DNA from: Ailanthus altissimus
Taxonomy: Eukaryota > Streptophyta > Magnoliopsida > Sapindales > Simaroubaceae
Length of the DNA stretch: 64,000 nt
NCBI GenBank assembly: GCA_946807835.1
Contig: OX327683.1
Span: forward strand, 15,877,001-15,941,000
Reading direction: 5' to 3'
Made by a program: the position numbers and the translations under genes. Every line of letters begins with the position of its first letter. The first letter of the stretch is position 1. Shown piece by piece: positions 1 to 12,175 of this stretch. The notes under the pieces are model-generated. The model was not told where the DNA came from. It saw only the letters and a list, made by a program, of their open reading frames with translations, and did no database searches.

Positions 1-1618
1 GTCAAAATAAAATTTTATCTTAAATTATTGGTCAACTTCAAAAAAATTTCTAATAATTTTATATTTTCTCTTTGCTAGGTCCCAAGTTATATACTAAATT
101 CTCTAGTATTCTCATCGCAAAATCTCTCAACAATTAGGTAAGATATAATTTATATTTGAAAGCAATTGAACCAAGTTCAATCCCATAATAACACCTTTCT
201 TTGATGTTAGATTTTCTAATAGAAAATCAAAAAATAATAATAAAAAGATAGTCTTTCACTTCTACTAACACATAATGAGGGATAAAACCAAAATTTAAAA
301 TGAACTAGTTATTAAAATTATAATTAATTTAAAATTTAATTATATGAAAATGGTAGTGTTAAACTTCAAAATTTTATGAAAATTAAATTATAAAAATATT
401 TATTTTAAAATGTGAAAATTATAAAAATATATTTATTAAATTAAAACAAAATTTAGAACTTAGAGAGAAGTGGTCCCCTACCCATTACTCATGAAATGAA
501 GAAAGAATTTGATTTTGACCGATTTTCCATATCCTTCGTGGTCTAAGCTGGCTAGGATTTGATTGTGATGCATGCTTATTAATTTTTGTTTTTTGAAAAG
601 AAATAATCATATATCATACCTCAATAGTCAAAATAGTTATCCGAATATTTACAAAGTTTTGACCAAGAGAAATTCACTAATTTAATTTATTATTTTTGTG
701 GAGCATATAAATGGGAATCCGATAAAGCTACTTTTCATATCTTAAATAATAAATGGCAGCTCAGCAATAACATCACTATTATCTTGTGTATATATGTTTA
801 CACCATCTGCGTATATCATCAACATATTCTATGCATCACACTTTTTCTTAAAGACGTGTAGCTTTAGTGAGACACAGAATAAACAACTTTAAGTCTTGAT
901 AGCATGATTGATCAATTGATCATGTTGATGGTCTTCTTGATGTTCATAATGATCATAAGTTATAAAATTAATGGCGAAAATATCATGAAAGTGTGCTCAG
1001 CATTTATATGGTTTCAGCAATTTGATAGTCATTGGAGGTCGAAAACAAAAAAGCAATCCAGCCCACACTGACTTGTATTAGCAACAAAAAAACAATCCCA
1101 TGGGCATGGGATGGCTTTCTATATACCAATGAAGATAAAACTTATCTTTTTTAACCGATATTTCGCTGTTGAAAACTCAAAATTTACCGGAACTTAACTC
1201 AAATTAGATCTGTTATAACATGATTGGAAAATATTGACTTAAAATAGATTCAATCTGTTCTCAAATATATAACATAAGTGCACGTAAAAACACAACAAAA
1301 TTTTGATGCAAAATATAGATACAGCCGTGCTATATCTGAACTTTGTCCCTCGGTAAATTGGATCTCCGCACACCGTGTTGAATATTTATGCGTGGCTGTA
1401 AGGTTACATCAGTTTCAAAGTCACTGAAATTTAAGTCTACATCCAAATGAAGGCAAAATCATTTACGGGTTATTTTTATGGTGCCTTGAGGAAAGCGAAG
1501 TCATTACCTACGGATCAAGCCAATTTTATTCTAAACTCTTTGCATGCAGGGATAATAACTTTTATGTATCTTCTCATCTCTTTGATAAATTTATATGATT
1601 TTTATACATTAATTAAAA
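1..1618. other. A segment, left part: non-coding, no recognised gene
   Basis: I see no convincing gene here. The stretch is AT-rich. From about 480 it matches 39905-40985 of unit 2 closely, including the blocks around 540-585 and 1320-1400. A stretch of 394 bases (78-471) is missing from unit 2 and is bracketed by the direct repeat ggtccc. The ORF starting at 1447 is open only because it runs into the transposon LTR. This could hold regulatory or non-coding RNA sequence, but nothing in it demonstrates that. Confidence 0.5.
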
Positions 1619-1623
1619 TAGTC

Positions 1624-2063
1624 TATAAAAATTTTAAAATTAAGTTTAAGATTAAGTTCAAATTTTATAAGCTCAATTTTTAAAATTTATAAGTTAGGTA
1701 AAATATTTTAAAATTAATAATTAAGGAAATAAGTATTATAAATTTATGTGGTTAATAAATTTTTATAATATTTTATTTGTATAGTTTTGATTTATTAAAA
1801 CTAAGTATAAATACTCCTCCTCCCACATTTGATTTTGCAAGCAAGTAAATTAAGAATAAATAGTTGATCAAATATTTGATCAATTGTTGAGAGTTAAGAG
1901 TGTTAGAGAGTTGAACAAATAATAAGCTCAACAAAGAGTGTGAGTATTGAGTTGCGAGTGTTGTGTTGTAAGTGAGAAAAAATGAAAGTTTCTAAAATTT
2001 TTATTGTAAGTTTTGAGTTTGTTGTAATAAAAGTGTTCTATTTGTGCTCTATTATTCTTAACA
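1624..2063 (+). repeat. 5' LTR of copia 1
   Basis: It is collinear with 6112-6553 and ends in ACA. It contains a TATA-like motif (tataaata) around 1806 and U3/R-type sequence. Many substitutions separate it from the right LTR, so the insertion is not recent. Confidence 0.92.
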
Positions 2064-2065
2064 AT

Positions 2066-2077
2066 TGGTATCAAAAT
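2066..2077 (+). other. Primer-binding site, initiator tRNA-Met type
   Basis: The sequence tggtatcaaaat lies two bases after the left LTR. It resembles the canonical plant copia primer site TGGTATCAGAGC, with the end diverged. Confidence 0.75.
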
Positions 2078-2458
2078 CAAGTTGTTTGGGGGCGTAGAAC
2101 AGTAGTTAAAGTACTGTTCATACAGTTATTGTTCAAATATACAATACAAATATCAGAACATGGTATAGTTGTATGAATGGTACATGTCTAGGAAAGTTCT
2201 GTCAAAATAGCTAATATTGTCTAAGGAGTTTGAATTTTAAGTGGGACCATTGTGACCCTCCAGTCTTTCCTGAAAATTTTTATGTAGTACAATTCATATA
2301 AACAAACACATAGGCATTGTTACTGTAGTGCTGGTGGAAGCGTTGTTAGGAGTAACAGCGAGACGGTTAGAGATTGACCTTAGTAGATTTTTATTTGAGT
2401 TGTGAAGAGTTTGAAACTCTACAAGCTTGCAATTTGAGATCAAGCTTGTCTAGTATTA

Positions 2459-3300
2459 TTGAAGTCTTGCAGGCACAATGGTTACCTTCAAGTAATTGAA
2501 GGAATTAAAAAGTTAAACAACCAAAATTACAAAATATGGGTGACGTTGATGGAGTCTTACTTTCAAGACCAAGATCTTTGGGAGGTCGTTGGCGGGAATG
2601 AAGTGAAGCAGCCAACAGGCGAAGCCACTTTAAAGAAGTGGAAGGTAAAAACTTGTAAGACTATATTCGTCATTAAGACCATAGTTGAAGAAGATATGTT
2701 AGAGCATATAAAGAAGACCAAGACGCCAAATGAAGCATAGGACACTTTTGCATCACTCTTCTCAAAGAAAAACAATACGCGACTACAGCTTCTAGAGAAT
2801 GAACTGTTGTCAATTGCACAATGCAATATGACGATCAACCAATACTTTACAAAGGTAAAGTCCTTGTGTTGTAAAATATTTGAGTTAGATCCTACCGCTG
2901 CTATTATTGAAACTAGGATAAAAAGAATTATCATCCATAGTTTGAGGCCTGAGTATAGAAGTTTTGTTACTGTTGTAAAAGGCTGGCCAAGCCAACCATC
3001 TCTCATTGAATTTGAAATTTTGCTTGCCGATCAAGAAGAGATTGCTAAGCAAATGAGTGAGGTCTCTTTAAAAGGCGATGAAGAAGCACTCTACATTGAC
3101 AAAAGGAAAGGTCAATTTAAACGAAATGCTGGTGAAAGATCTAAATGAGATGATGACAAGATAAAGAGTCATCACCAAGAAGGCAGTACACAGACAGGGG
3201 GATCATGGAGGACTCGTGGCAGTGGTAGTCAGTCCAAGTAAAAAAAATGTTTTAAGAAAAATGTTATAATTGTGAAAAAATAGGACATGTGGCAAACGAT
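2459..3300 (+). pseudogene. Copia 1 gag remnant (capsid-like and CCHC zinc knuckle)
   Basis: This is the structural gag part of the polyprotein. Two open pieces (2459-2740 and 2807-3148) form a gag-type helical region, beginning with a typical NQNYKIWVTLME stretch and separated by a stop. A CCHC zinc knuckle (CYNCEKIGHVANDC) is readable in another frame at about 3255-3297. The likely original start is the ATG near 2479, now out of frame with the rest. Stops and frameshifts make it non-functional. Confidence 0.85.
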
Positions 3301-3439
3301 TGTTGGTAAAAAACAAAAAAGGTCTGCTGAGGGTAATGCTGCCACATTAAACTCAGAAAGAAAAAGTGAAGATAAGTGGGATGCTGAAGCATCTGTCACT
3401 ATAGAGGAAGAAGACCTATCACTCTCAGTGATAATGCCT

Positions 3440-4896
3440 GACAGATTGACTATGAAATTGATTAAATCGTCGACTCAGGATGTTCAAATCATATAATTGG
3501 TGACAAAAACAATTTGTAAGTTATGACTAAGTACAAAGGAAGTCGCATGGTGGTGATAGCCAATAACTCAAGATTGCCTATAGCTCACATCAGTAACACA
3601 GTCCTTGCATCTCGTTACAGTCCTAATAAGGTAACACTTCAAGATGTCTATCATGTCCATAGCATGAAAAAGAATCTATTGTTAGTATCACAGTTAACAT
3701 ATTCTGGACACTATGTCTTGTTTGGTCGATAAGATGTTAAGGTGTACCAAGATTTAAAAATTACAGGAACACCAACAATGGAAGGACAACGACTAGAGTC
3801 AGTCTATATACTATCAGCAGAGTTAGCTTATGTAGACAAGACTCGAAAGAATGAGACAGTAGATTTGTGGCATGCCCGATTGGGATATGTAAGTTATCAT
3901 AAGCTAAAAGTGATGATGAACAAGGCAATGCTTAAGGGTCTACCTCAGCTTGATGTGAGAATGGATACAATATGTGCGGGATATCAGTATGACAAGGCAC
4001 ATCAACTACCATATGAGGAGTCAAAGATTAGAGCTAACGAGTCACTAGAGCTAGTTCACTCTGATGTGTTTGGACCTATCAAGCAACCATCAATTAGTGG
4101 CATACTATATATGGTGACATTTATTGATGACTTCTCAAGATATGTATGGGTTTTTTTCATGAAGAAAAAATCAAATATTTTTTTCAAGTTCAAGGAATTT
4201 AGAGAAACAACTGAAGGAGAAGTCGGAAGGAAGATTCATTATCTCCGCACAGATAATGAAGGAGAATATACCTCTGATAAGTTCTCACAATATCTTCGAG
4301 AAAATAACATACGGCATCAATTCACATGTGCCAACACGCCACAACAAAATGGTGTTACAAAATAAAGAATTGACATCTTACAGAGATTTGTAGAAGTATG
4401 TTACACGCAAAAAATATATGCAGGAAGATTTTAGGCCGAAGAAATAAAGACTGCAGCCCACGTGATTAATAGGCTTCCTCAACCAAGGTTAGGGTTCATA
4501 TCACCCTTTGAGAAGTTGTGGGATATGAAACCTACAATAAGTTATTTTTGAGTATTTTGTTGTATATGCTATGTGTTTGTGCCAAGTCACCTGAGAAATA
4601 AATTTGACAAAAAGGCAATCAGGTGTATCTTTGTTGGATATAATAACTAGTGTAAAGGATGAAAATATTTTGACCCTACAAGTGGGCGGTGCTACACATT
4701 AAGGAATGTGGTGTTTGATGAAGCATCTTCATGGTGGTCGCCACAAAAAGAGGAGCTTCCAGATTCAAAAGAAATAGAAGAACGACTACAACAAAAGATA
4801 AATGAGAAAATTACTGAAATCCAACCGAGCCAAGAAGAACTTGATGATGAAAATAATGATGACAACACCGAGCAAGAGACAACTCAAAGTTCTTGA
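3440..4896 (+). pseudogene. Copia 1 protease and integrase remnant
   Basis: The aspartic protease active-site motif IVDSGCSNH is readable near 3467-3495, in a frame different from its neighbours. The integrase follows in 3742-4365: a GAG-pre-integrase stretch (LWHARLGY), then a catalytic core with HSDVFGP, the [13 protein letters not shown] block, RTDNEGEY and the PQQNGV motif. The N-terminal zinc-binding region is damaged ([10 protein letters not shown] instead of a CxxC pattern). After a stop at 4363-4365 the C-terminal integrase continues in shifted frames to an acidic linker ending at 4896. Integrase would insert the cDNA; this copy cannot make an intact enzyme. Confidence 0.88.
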
Positions 4897-5094
4897 CAAA
4901 CTGGTATCTATCAATAGCCAACAACGTAGTCTAAATATGAAGGAACAGAACCTGCAACCCCTCAATCTCATCCTCTAATGTCAATAAGAATATGAAAGCT
5001 TAATCCTAAATATGCTAATGTAGCTCTGGCGAAAGAGGAAAATGTTAAGAAATTTGAGACTTTTGAAGAAGCCTTACAAAGTACTAAATGGATT

Positions 5095-5660
5095 AAAGCT
5101 ATGGAAGAAGAAATCATAGCGTTGGAGCAAAATCAAAGGATGTGAAAACTATATCTTGTAAGTGGGTGTATAAGATCAAAAGACGTCTTGATGGATCGGT
5201 TGAGAGGTATAAAGTTCGGTTGGTAGCTCAAGGATTTTCTCAGCAGTATGGACTAGACTATGATGAAACGTTTAGTCCAATAGCCAAGATCACCATGGTA
5301 CGAGTTCTACTTGCACTGACAGCTAGCAAAGGTTGGATATTGTGGCAAATAAATGTAAAGAATGCTTTTCTACATGGAGAGTTGGATGGAGAGATCTATA
5401 TAATTTAATCAATGGGATTTGAAAGTAAATTTCATCATGATTATGTGTATAAATTGAGAAAGGCATTATATGGACTAAAACAAGCTCCAAGGGTGTAGTA
5501 TGGTAAAATTAAAGAATTTCTAACACATGGTGGTTACTCTGTAGCACCAGCTGATTCTAGCATGTTCGTCAAAACTAATGGAAAGAAACTTGCTATTGTG
5601 TTGGTATATGTGGATGACTTAATTATCATTGGAGATGATGAAGAAGAGATTCGTTGAACA
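5095..5660 (+). pseudogene. Copia 1 reverse transcriptase remnant
   Basis: The open part from 5142 carries the copia RT N-terminal blocks: CKWVYKIKR, RLVAQGFSQ, YDETFSPIAK and NAFLHGEL. After a stop at 5406-5408 the sequence continues with LRKALYGLKQAP and the catalytic YVDD box at about 5605-5616. It then breaks off near 5655, so the thumb and connection regions are deleted. Confidence 0.9.
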
Positions 5661-5744
5661 TGACACACGACATTCAACCACTTGGTATTTTTTCAAGATT
5701 GGTTCAAGAATAGTCTCTTGGTGCAATAAAAGGTAATCGATTGT

Positions 5745-6063
5745 ATCATTGTCAACTATTGAAGCTGAGTACATAGTAGCAGTAATGGCAGCCTAAGAAA
5801 GTACACGGTTGATATGGTTGATGGAGGATTTACATTAACCAAGAGATTATAAAGTGTCAATATATTGTGATAATCGACCAGCAATCTGTTTGGCAGAAAA
5901 TATAATTTTTCATGCAAGAACAAAGCATGTGGAGGTGCATTATAACTTTATCCAGGAGAAAGTTCTGCAAGAAAAAATTGAGTTGCTATATGTTAAAACC
6001 GAAGATCAAGTGGCTGATTTGTTCACAAAAAGCTTGAGTGTTGATAAGTTTGAAAATTTTTAA
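5745..6063 (+). pseudogene. Copia 1 RNase H remnant
   Basis: The stretch contains the RNase H end blocks: EAEY-like residues at about 5760, YCDNRPAICLAEN at 5864-5900, ARTKHVEVHYNFI, and the terminal DLFTKSLS block. Stops occur before 5854. The region between the RT and this domain is missing several hundred bases compared with the usual copia arrangement. Confidence 0.88.
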
Positions 6064-6111
6064 AGACAACTCAACGTGGTTAGAAGAACAGAAGTTAGTA
6101 TTGAGGGAGAG

Positions 6112-6553
6112 TGTTAAAATTACAACACCAAGTCCAAGATTAAGTCTAAATTTTACAAGTCCAATTCTTGAAATTTCTAAGTTAAATAAGATATTTTAGA
6201 GTTAATAATTAAGGAGATAAGTATTATAAACTTATATAGTTAATAAATTTTTACAATATTTTATTTTTGTGATTTTGATTTATTGAAACTAAGTATAAAT
6301 ACCTCCCCCCCCCTATTTGATTTTATAAGCAAACAAGCTAAGAATAAAGAGTTGATCAAGTATTTGATCAATTGTTGAGAGTTAAAAGTATTAGAGAGTT
6401 GAGCAAATAATAAGCTCAACAAAGAGTGTGTGAGTGTTGAGTTGTGAGTGTTGTGTTGTAAGTGAGAAAGAGTGAGAGTTTCTAAAATTTGTATTATAAA
6501 TTTTAAGTTTATTGTAATAAAAATATTCTATTTATGCTTCATTATTCTCAACA
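6112..6553 (+). repeat. 3' LTR of copia 1
   Basis: It starts TGTTAAAATT right after a purine-rich tract, ends CTCAACA, and is followed by the target duplication tagtc. It is collinear with 1624-2063. Confidence 0.93.
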
Positions 6554-6675
6554 TAGTCTATTTTGCTTCCTTTTTCCACTCAATAAGTTTCTGCAGATAC
6601 ATGCATTCTTTCTCTCTTTGACTTATGGAATTTGCATTATTCAATATATACAATGACAAATCTAACTAGTATCCC

Positions 6676-8034
6676 AAGACTGGTACATGTTTAACCCTAA
6701 TATCTCTCAACTTTCTCTTAGAAAAAAAGAAGAAGCGCCGCACGAGCACACACCCCCACCGGAGAGGGGTTTCACCAACCTTCTTCGGTGGAACTTTTCT
6801 CCCTCTCCCTCCTCATTTAGATCTCCTTCTCTGTTCTAGTTCCCTTTTTTCAGTTTTCACCTGTTCCTTTCTGTTGTCTTTAGCGGCCTTTTGCCAATTC
6901 TATCTCCGAGCTTTGTTGCTTCGCCGACGTTCAGGCCATGTTCCTAGGTCAGCTTCCATCGTGTCGCTAGGGGCCGCGAAGCTCTTCGACCATGACCAGC
7001 GGCGGAGGCTGGAAAATATAACTTGGCCTTTTGCAAATTCTATTTTTTGAGTTTTGTTGCTTCGCCGGTATTCTGGCCATGTTCCCAGGTCAGCTTCCAT
7101 CTAATAACTTGGGGTCGCAGTGCTCTTCGATTATAACCTGCGGTGGAGGCTGGAAAGTATAACTGTATGGCATGTGAAGGTGTGTTCAGTGGCCGGCAAG
7201 GGCTAAGACGAAAATGGCTCACTGTCTTGATGCCAACCTTCATGGCGCACCAGCCACGGCCGACCCTCATCTACAACAACCGACTAATTGTGCCGCTGGT
7301 ATTTCAACAACGTGACCACTGCTCCCTTCGCCGGACACCATCACATTTCCTATCCTCCTATCGGTCTTATGGGGCCACCGGTCATCCAACCACATCTGCA
7401 CTTACCCATCTCTGACGGTGTTATCCTTGAGTCCAGTTGCCATTTTTCACAGCTCCCTTCCGACTTGCGACTCTTCGACACATGGTCCGCGCTTGCCTCT
7501 GGTGAAGTTTCGGCGATAGTATCTCCGCTCTGTCCTACACCGTATTTCAACCCCAATTTGAAGCTGTAACCATGCCAGTGCCATACATTTGTTATTGATC
7601 TATTTTGGTTATGAATATTATTTTTCGAATTGGTTATAGAATAGGATTTGGGTTATCTTGGAATATGTTTTATTATAAATAGTGTAGGTCTTGTAATACC
7701 TCATTCCTTTGATGAGATATGTGTTTCTCTCATTCGTTGAAGTCTCTGTATCTTTCTCATTTGTTGAGGTCTGTTATTTTTCTTTTCTCGAAAAGGTCAA
7801 AATTTCACTCTTTTTTATCAAAATGATTCGTATTCCCTTTTAGGGATATCCTTACCCAATGTGAATATGACTAATACTCTTTTTTGAAAGAGATTGTTCA
7901 GAAAAATGTCTATATATACTCATTCTACTATATCTTGGTAATCTTTTAATTACAAAATTAAAGGTTCGTTGATGTATTATCTTTAAAATTATTAAATGAT
8001 AAAGATCATTATTTTTCAAAAAAAAAAAAAAATG
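6676..8034 (+). mobile_element. A-tailed non-autonomous retroposon (LINE-mobilised)
   Basis: This 1.36-kb block is absent from unit 2. It ends in a 14-base A run (about 8018-8031) and is flanked by a 15-bp direct repeat, tctaactagtatccc (6661-6675) and tctaacaggtatccc (8035-8049), with two mismatches. The unit 2 empty site carries one copy. A-tail plus long target duplication is the signature of target-primed reverse transcription. The body is far more GC-rich than its surroundings up to about 7570, then AT-rich. It has no reverse transcriptase. The open frames in it (for example 7288-7569) match nothing I recognise. It may be a LINE with 5' and 3' ends kept and the coding part lost, or a retroposed transcript. 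Confidence 0.8.
6885..7164 (+). repeat. Two-copy 140-bp tandem repeat inside the retroposon
   Basis: Copy 1 spans 6885-7024 and copy 2 spans 7025-7164. Both begin ggccttttgc and end in a ggaggctggaaa stretch followed by tataact. They differ by scattered substitutions. Promoter-proximal tandem repeats of this kind occur in LINE 5' regions, but this role is inferred. Confidence 0.85.
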
Positions 8035-8049
8035 TCTAACAGGTATCCC

Positions 8050-10224
8050 TTTCTTCATATCTAGGGAGTTCTACTACTTGACACGTTAATTTTGTCTTAT
8101 TTCGTGAGGAATGGTATCTCAACAGATCAGAACACGGATACTTCAAACTTGAAGAAACAAGGAAGCCCTCGAATTGCCGGCCCTCAAGGAAGGCTTGTGT
8201 TAACTGAACTATCTTAACTTGCCAGCACATGCATGCAGGCAAACTCTTAACTTTGCTTTTATGGTGCTGTTGTGTCTAAGCATTTATATTCCAGTGACAT
8301 GGTTCATTTCATTCACAGTTTTGCATCACATTGAAAAGTAGCGTGTGAACTGCGAATGCTCCACGACTAATTTGGACCACTTGATGAGAGAAACAGCCAA
8401 GGTCCCAGCTTGTCTGGCAGCCAAGAAAAGATATTTGGGGTGGTTCAATTTCTGTTCTCGGCCTTGCCCCACTTTCTATATATTTACCTGGAGGTCCCAA
8501 AAGTGGTTATATCAAATGTCTTGACTGATCTTGGAATCCGTCAATTTCTCAAATTAAGACACCAAAATCCAATTGCTTCGTCCTTTTACTACCTTTCATA
8601 CTTTTTCAATATGGTGTGATTGAAAGCACTAGGTAGTGATGGAATCAGGAATTCCTTCTAGAATAAAAGGCTAATTGCCAGCAAGATGATTGATATATGA
8701 TAGAAATTTCAATGATCTCGTAGAAAAAGCTGAGGCATTTTATCCACTCTTTCGTTATATTGTATAGGAACCATTGAGTTCTGTGTAAATGAAATGAGCC
8801 TCAAACTTTTTCCAAAGAAACAGGTGACCTTGACTCTTTTTTGGGCGTTCCCTTTTAACTCAACATCTAACATTTACAAATTTTTCCAGTAACATGTTTT
8901 TTTATTCCCACGTTTTTCTTTATGCCAATTGCCAAACATGAGATGGAACAATTTCTCATTCAATCTCAAGTCAATTCTATAAACCAAACAAACCTTGAAG
9001 GGACATCTCTAAATTGATAAATTATGTGTAGGTGTTTGTATCTAAGCAGGTGCTTTTTACTTGGACAATTATATACATGTTATGATAGGAAGGAGTCTTG
9101 ATTTATATATATTCCATACACATTATCAATAAAGTCTTTAAAGTGAATATCTTCTTCACTTTTTTTACTAAAGGCTTTGTTACTAATGTCAGAGTCAAGG
9201 GTGTGAGAGTGAGACCATAAAATACAAGACAATTGAATTGAACCAAGTTAATAAGATGACATTTACTTGTAGGCCACTATAAGTATTATGTCATTATAAA
9301 ATCCACCAAATATTCGATAACAGATATAGCTGTGTGATGATGTCTACTTAATTAAGCCAAAAAATTACAAAATTTTCATTTCTTGACTAGAAATTTAAGC
9401 TGTGTTCACACTGTTTAAAACCTTTTGACCAATAAATGAACCCCACCACCAGTCTTCTATCTTACTTAATTTTCTTGCTCTTCTTACTTTTATGTTCTTT
9501 GGACACTAAAGAAGCGGATAAATTGCATCTGATTTTGAATTTGATCTTCAAACATCTGTATTTTATTATAAATTGCAAAAACAGATTCAAAGCAGCTGTA
9601 TTTTGATTATTATTTTCATAGTTTTGGTCTTAGTGCTGTCTAAATTTGTATAGATTATAGATAAGTACCAAAGAACCTGTACTCCTATTTGATGCTGGTG
9701 GTCATTGAATATGCTCTTGTTGATCGGCAGTGGAAAGAATTAGCATTTGTCAAAATCATCCCAGATAAATCTACCCTCCATTCTCAAATCTATGGGAAAT
9801 CTTCTCTGTGTATATATACGAGTAAACGAATATGTATTGTGGATTCATATCAATCAATTTATCTAGGATCTTTTTTTTTCTTAAAAATTGTATATAACTC
9901 ATAAGAAAAAAAGAGGTGGGGATGATATATTTACTTTGAGGTTCTTTCAAATAGTCTCTAATGAGATAATACAGTTGACGTTTAAAAAATATGTTGTTGA
10001 TCTAAATCAACTGTATATAGATTCTAGTAGAATGCCATCTCCTAGTGATGACTTCTGTGGCTTAGGTCTTGTAATTTATCTATCATTACTTTTGTGATTG
10101 CCTTTGTTTCATTTTGGCATGCCAACTTTATTAAAATTCCACGCTAGCCAGTGCATGGATTTTGGTTGTCTGCATGGAAAGGAAGAGAGAAAAGATACAT
10201 CCTCTTTTGATATCCATAACAGTA
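8050..10224. other. A segment, right part: non-coding, no recognised gene
   Basis: This is collinear with 41115-42900 of unit 2. Short frames on both strands are partly shared between the copies (for example minus 8309-8500 with minus 41356-41574, and a plus frame near 8095-8205 with 41160-41290). One of them gains a stop in unit 1, and I recognise no domain. From about 9610 the two copies diverge, with weak similarity again at 10110-10220. I find nothing that supports a gene. Confidence 0.5.
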
Positions 10225-10479
10225 TGTTAGATATCATAATCACTTCAATCCTGATAAATTCCATTTAACTTGGTTGATAAGTTACAGTGGTTTAGAAGAT
10301 AAGTTACAATTAGTGATAACTCTTTGATAAGTTTTGATATGTTGTATTTAGCTAATGTATAAAGATAAGGATAAACCTTATCTAAGTGATCAATGTAGTA
10401 TATAATACTATAAATCCTATACTCAATTCATATCAAAATCATATGGAGGCAAAGTAATATGTACAAACTCTACTTTCTT
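10225..10479 (+). repeat. 5' LTR of copia 2 and adjacent primer site
   Basis: It starts TGTTAGATAT and shares its whole length with 31524-31779. The primer-binding sequence tggtatcac (10483-10491) follows directly. Confidence 0.9.
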
Positions 10480-10511
10480 TATGGTATCACAGCATCATAC
10501 ACGATCCTACA

Positions 10512-11530
10512 ATGGTCACTCAAGAAAACTCTGCAAGTTCTCTCTTAACTCCTAACCAAACCACAAACACAGTACCCTCCACCAATCAAACCAATTAGAT
10601 CAATGCCATCTCATTGTCTAACAGTTATACCACCATGAAACGTGATCGACAAAACTTCTTAATTTGGAAGTCTCAAGTTTTATTAGCAATTAGACGACAC
10701 ATATTTGGGAGTTTTATTAATGGCAACAAACCAAAACCCAATTCCATCATTGTCAAAGTATATGCACAAGATAATGTCTCTACTACTCCAAATCGTAAGT
10801 ATACACTTTGGATGCAACAAGACCAGCTTTTGCTCAGCTGGATTCTATCCACCATAACTGAAAGCATGATTGGTAAAGTTGTCAATTGTGTCACTTCCTA
10901 TGAACTATAGACTTCTACAGAAAAGTTATTTTCTTCTCAATCCAAAGCAAGAATTCTATAACTCGGGATGCAACTCCAAACCACCAAAAAAGAAAGATTA
11001 TCTGTCATTGATTACTTCTAAAAAATAAAGACAATTGCAAATTTCTTGTTGCAGCAAGAAACTCAATAAGTGATGATGACTTAATCCTATGTATACTTGC
11101 TGGTTTTGGAACAGATTTTGACTCTATATTGGTGAATATCACCTCCAGGAATGAGTTCCCCTCTTACAAGAAGACTTTGCTATACTGCTCAACCATGAAA
11201 ATAGGATAGACTACTCGCCACCCACTCTACCTTGGACATACATGCTAATTTTGTTCAAAGAAATCCAAACAATGCTTGATTTTCTCAGCAAAATGGACAG
11301 AAAAGAAATAACCTAGGCAAAGGCAACTCCTTTAAAGGCAGTGGCTGAGGAAAACCAACTAATGAAAAGAATATCCCTGACAACAATAGAGTTGGAAATA
11401 ATCCAAAACCTGTATATCAAATCTGTGGCAAAACAGGCCATATAACTCTTAAATGCTGGCACCAGTTTGATGATAGTTATGCAGGTTCCCAGTAGATTGA
11501 AAATTAATCATCATCAGCAGCATATGTCAC
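10512..11530 (+). pseudogene. Copia 2 gag remnant
   Basis: The frame opens at the ATG at 10512, has an in-frame TAG near 10596, and continues to 10910 with the gag motif NFLIWKSQVLLAIRR. A degraded gag body follows in shifting frames. A zinc knuckle (ICGKTGHITLKC) lies at about 11420-11455, where the first cysteine of the CCHC set is replaced by tyrosine. The element's gag is therefore doubly inactivated. Confidence 0.82.
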
Positions 11531-12175
11531 TGCCTGAGAATATGCCATAGACCAAAATTGGTATGTTGATAGTGGAGCCATAAACCACTTGACAAATGAT
11601 GCAACCAATCTCAGGACTATGAGTAAATATAAAGAGAATAAGCAGGTCACAATAGGTAATGGAAGTAAACTTTCCATATCTTATATTGGACAAACTTCAT
11701 TGCCACTTAAACATTGCACATACAAAAACTTGGTTCTAACAGATATTCTTTTTGTTCCTAAAATTTCAAATAAATCTCTTAAGTGTCTCTAAGTTACCTA
11801 TTGATAATTCTATTTTCATTGAATTTAGTCAAACTCATTGGCTTATCAAGGAAAAGAAATAGGGAATGGTGCAGTTGGAAGAATGTGCTAAGAATGGCCT
11901 GTATCAATTACCAGTTCAAAAGTTGTCTCATCTAAAGATACACCAACCCTTGTCACTCTCAAGTGAAGTCAATAAAGAGAATTCCCTTCAAGATAATTTA
12001 GACTTTGCTTTAGGTTTTAAGTCAAGTTCTGTGTCAACTCTAGAAATAAGTCATTGAGTAATTATAACTTGATTCATAGTAGACTAAGACATCCTCTCAC
12101 AGTGCAATAAAGTAAGTTGTCAATACTTGTAATGACATCTTTCAAATCAATAAAATAAAGTTCCGTTCAAAAACT
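11531..12175 (+). pseudogene. Copia 2 protease and start of integrase
   Basis: The protease active site is readable as WYVDSGAINH at about 11562-11591. The frame 11589-11792 continues the protease (VTIGNGSKLSI and a VLTDILFVPKIS block). A GAG-pre-integrase region follows, with an SRLRHPL stretch near 12075-12095. The sequence is cut by a solo LTR at 12176. Confidence 0.82.

Larger units (their letters stand above)
1624..6553 (+). mobile_element. Ty1/copia LTR retrotransposon 1 (decayed, internally deleted)
   Basis: The element has two related LTRs of about 440 bp, an initiator-tRNA-Met type primer site just after the left LTR, a purine-rich stretch (ttgagggagag) just before the right LTR, and the copia domain order gag, protease, integrase, reverse transcriptase, RNase H. 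It is flanked by the 5-bp direct repeat tagtc (1619-1623 and 6554-6558). The paralogous empty site near 41009-41015 in unit 2 carries this sequence once, which proves the borders. Numerous stops and a deletion between RT and RNase H show that it is dead. The left LTR start has mutated from TG to TA. Confidence 0.95.

Noticed and set aside
7040..7569. Several overlapping frames in the GC-rich part of the A-tailed retroposon as protein genes
   Set aside because: Open frames are expected by chance in GC-rich DNA, they overlap in several phases, and none resembles a known domain.
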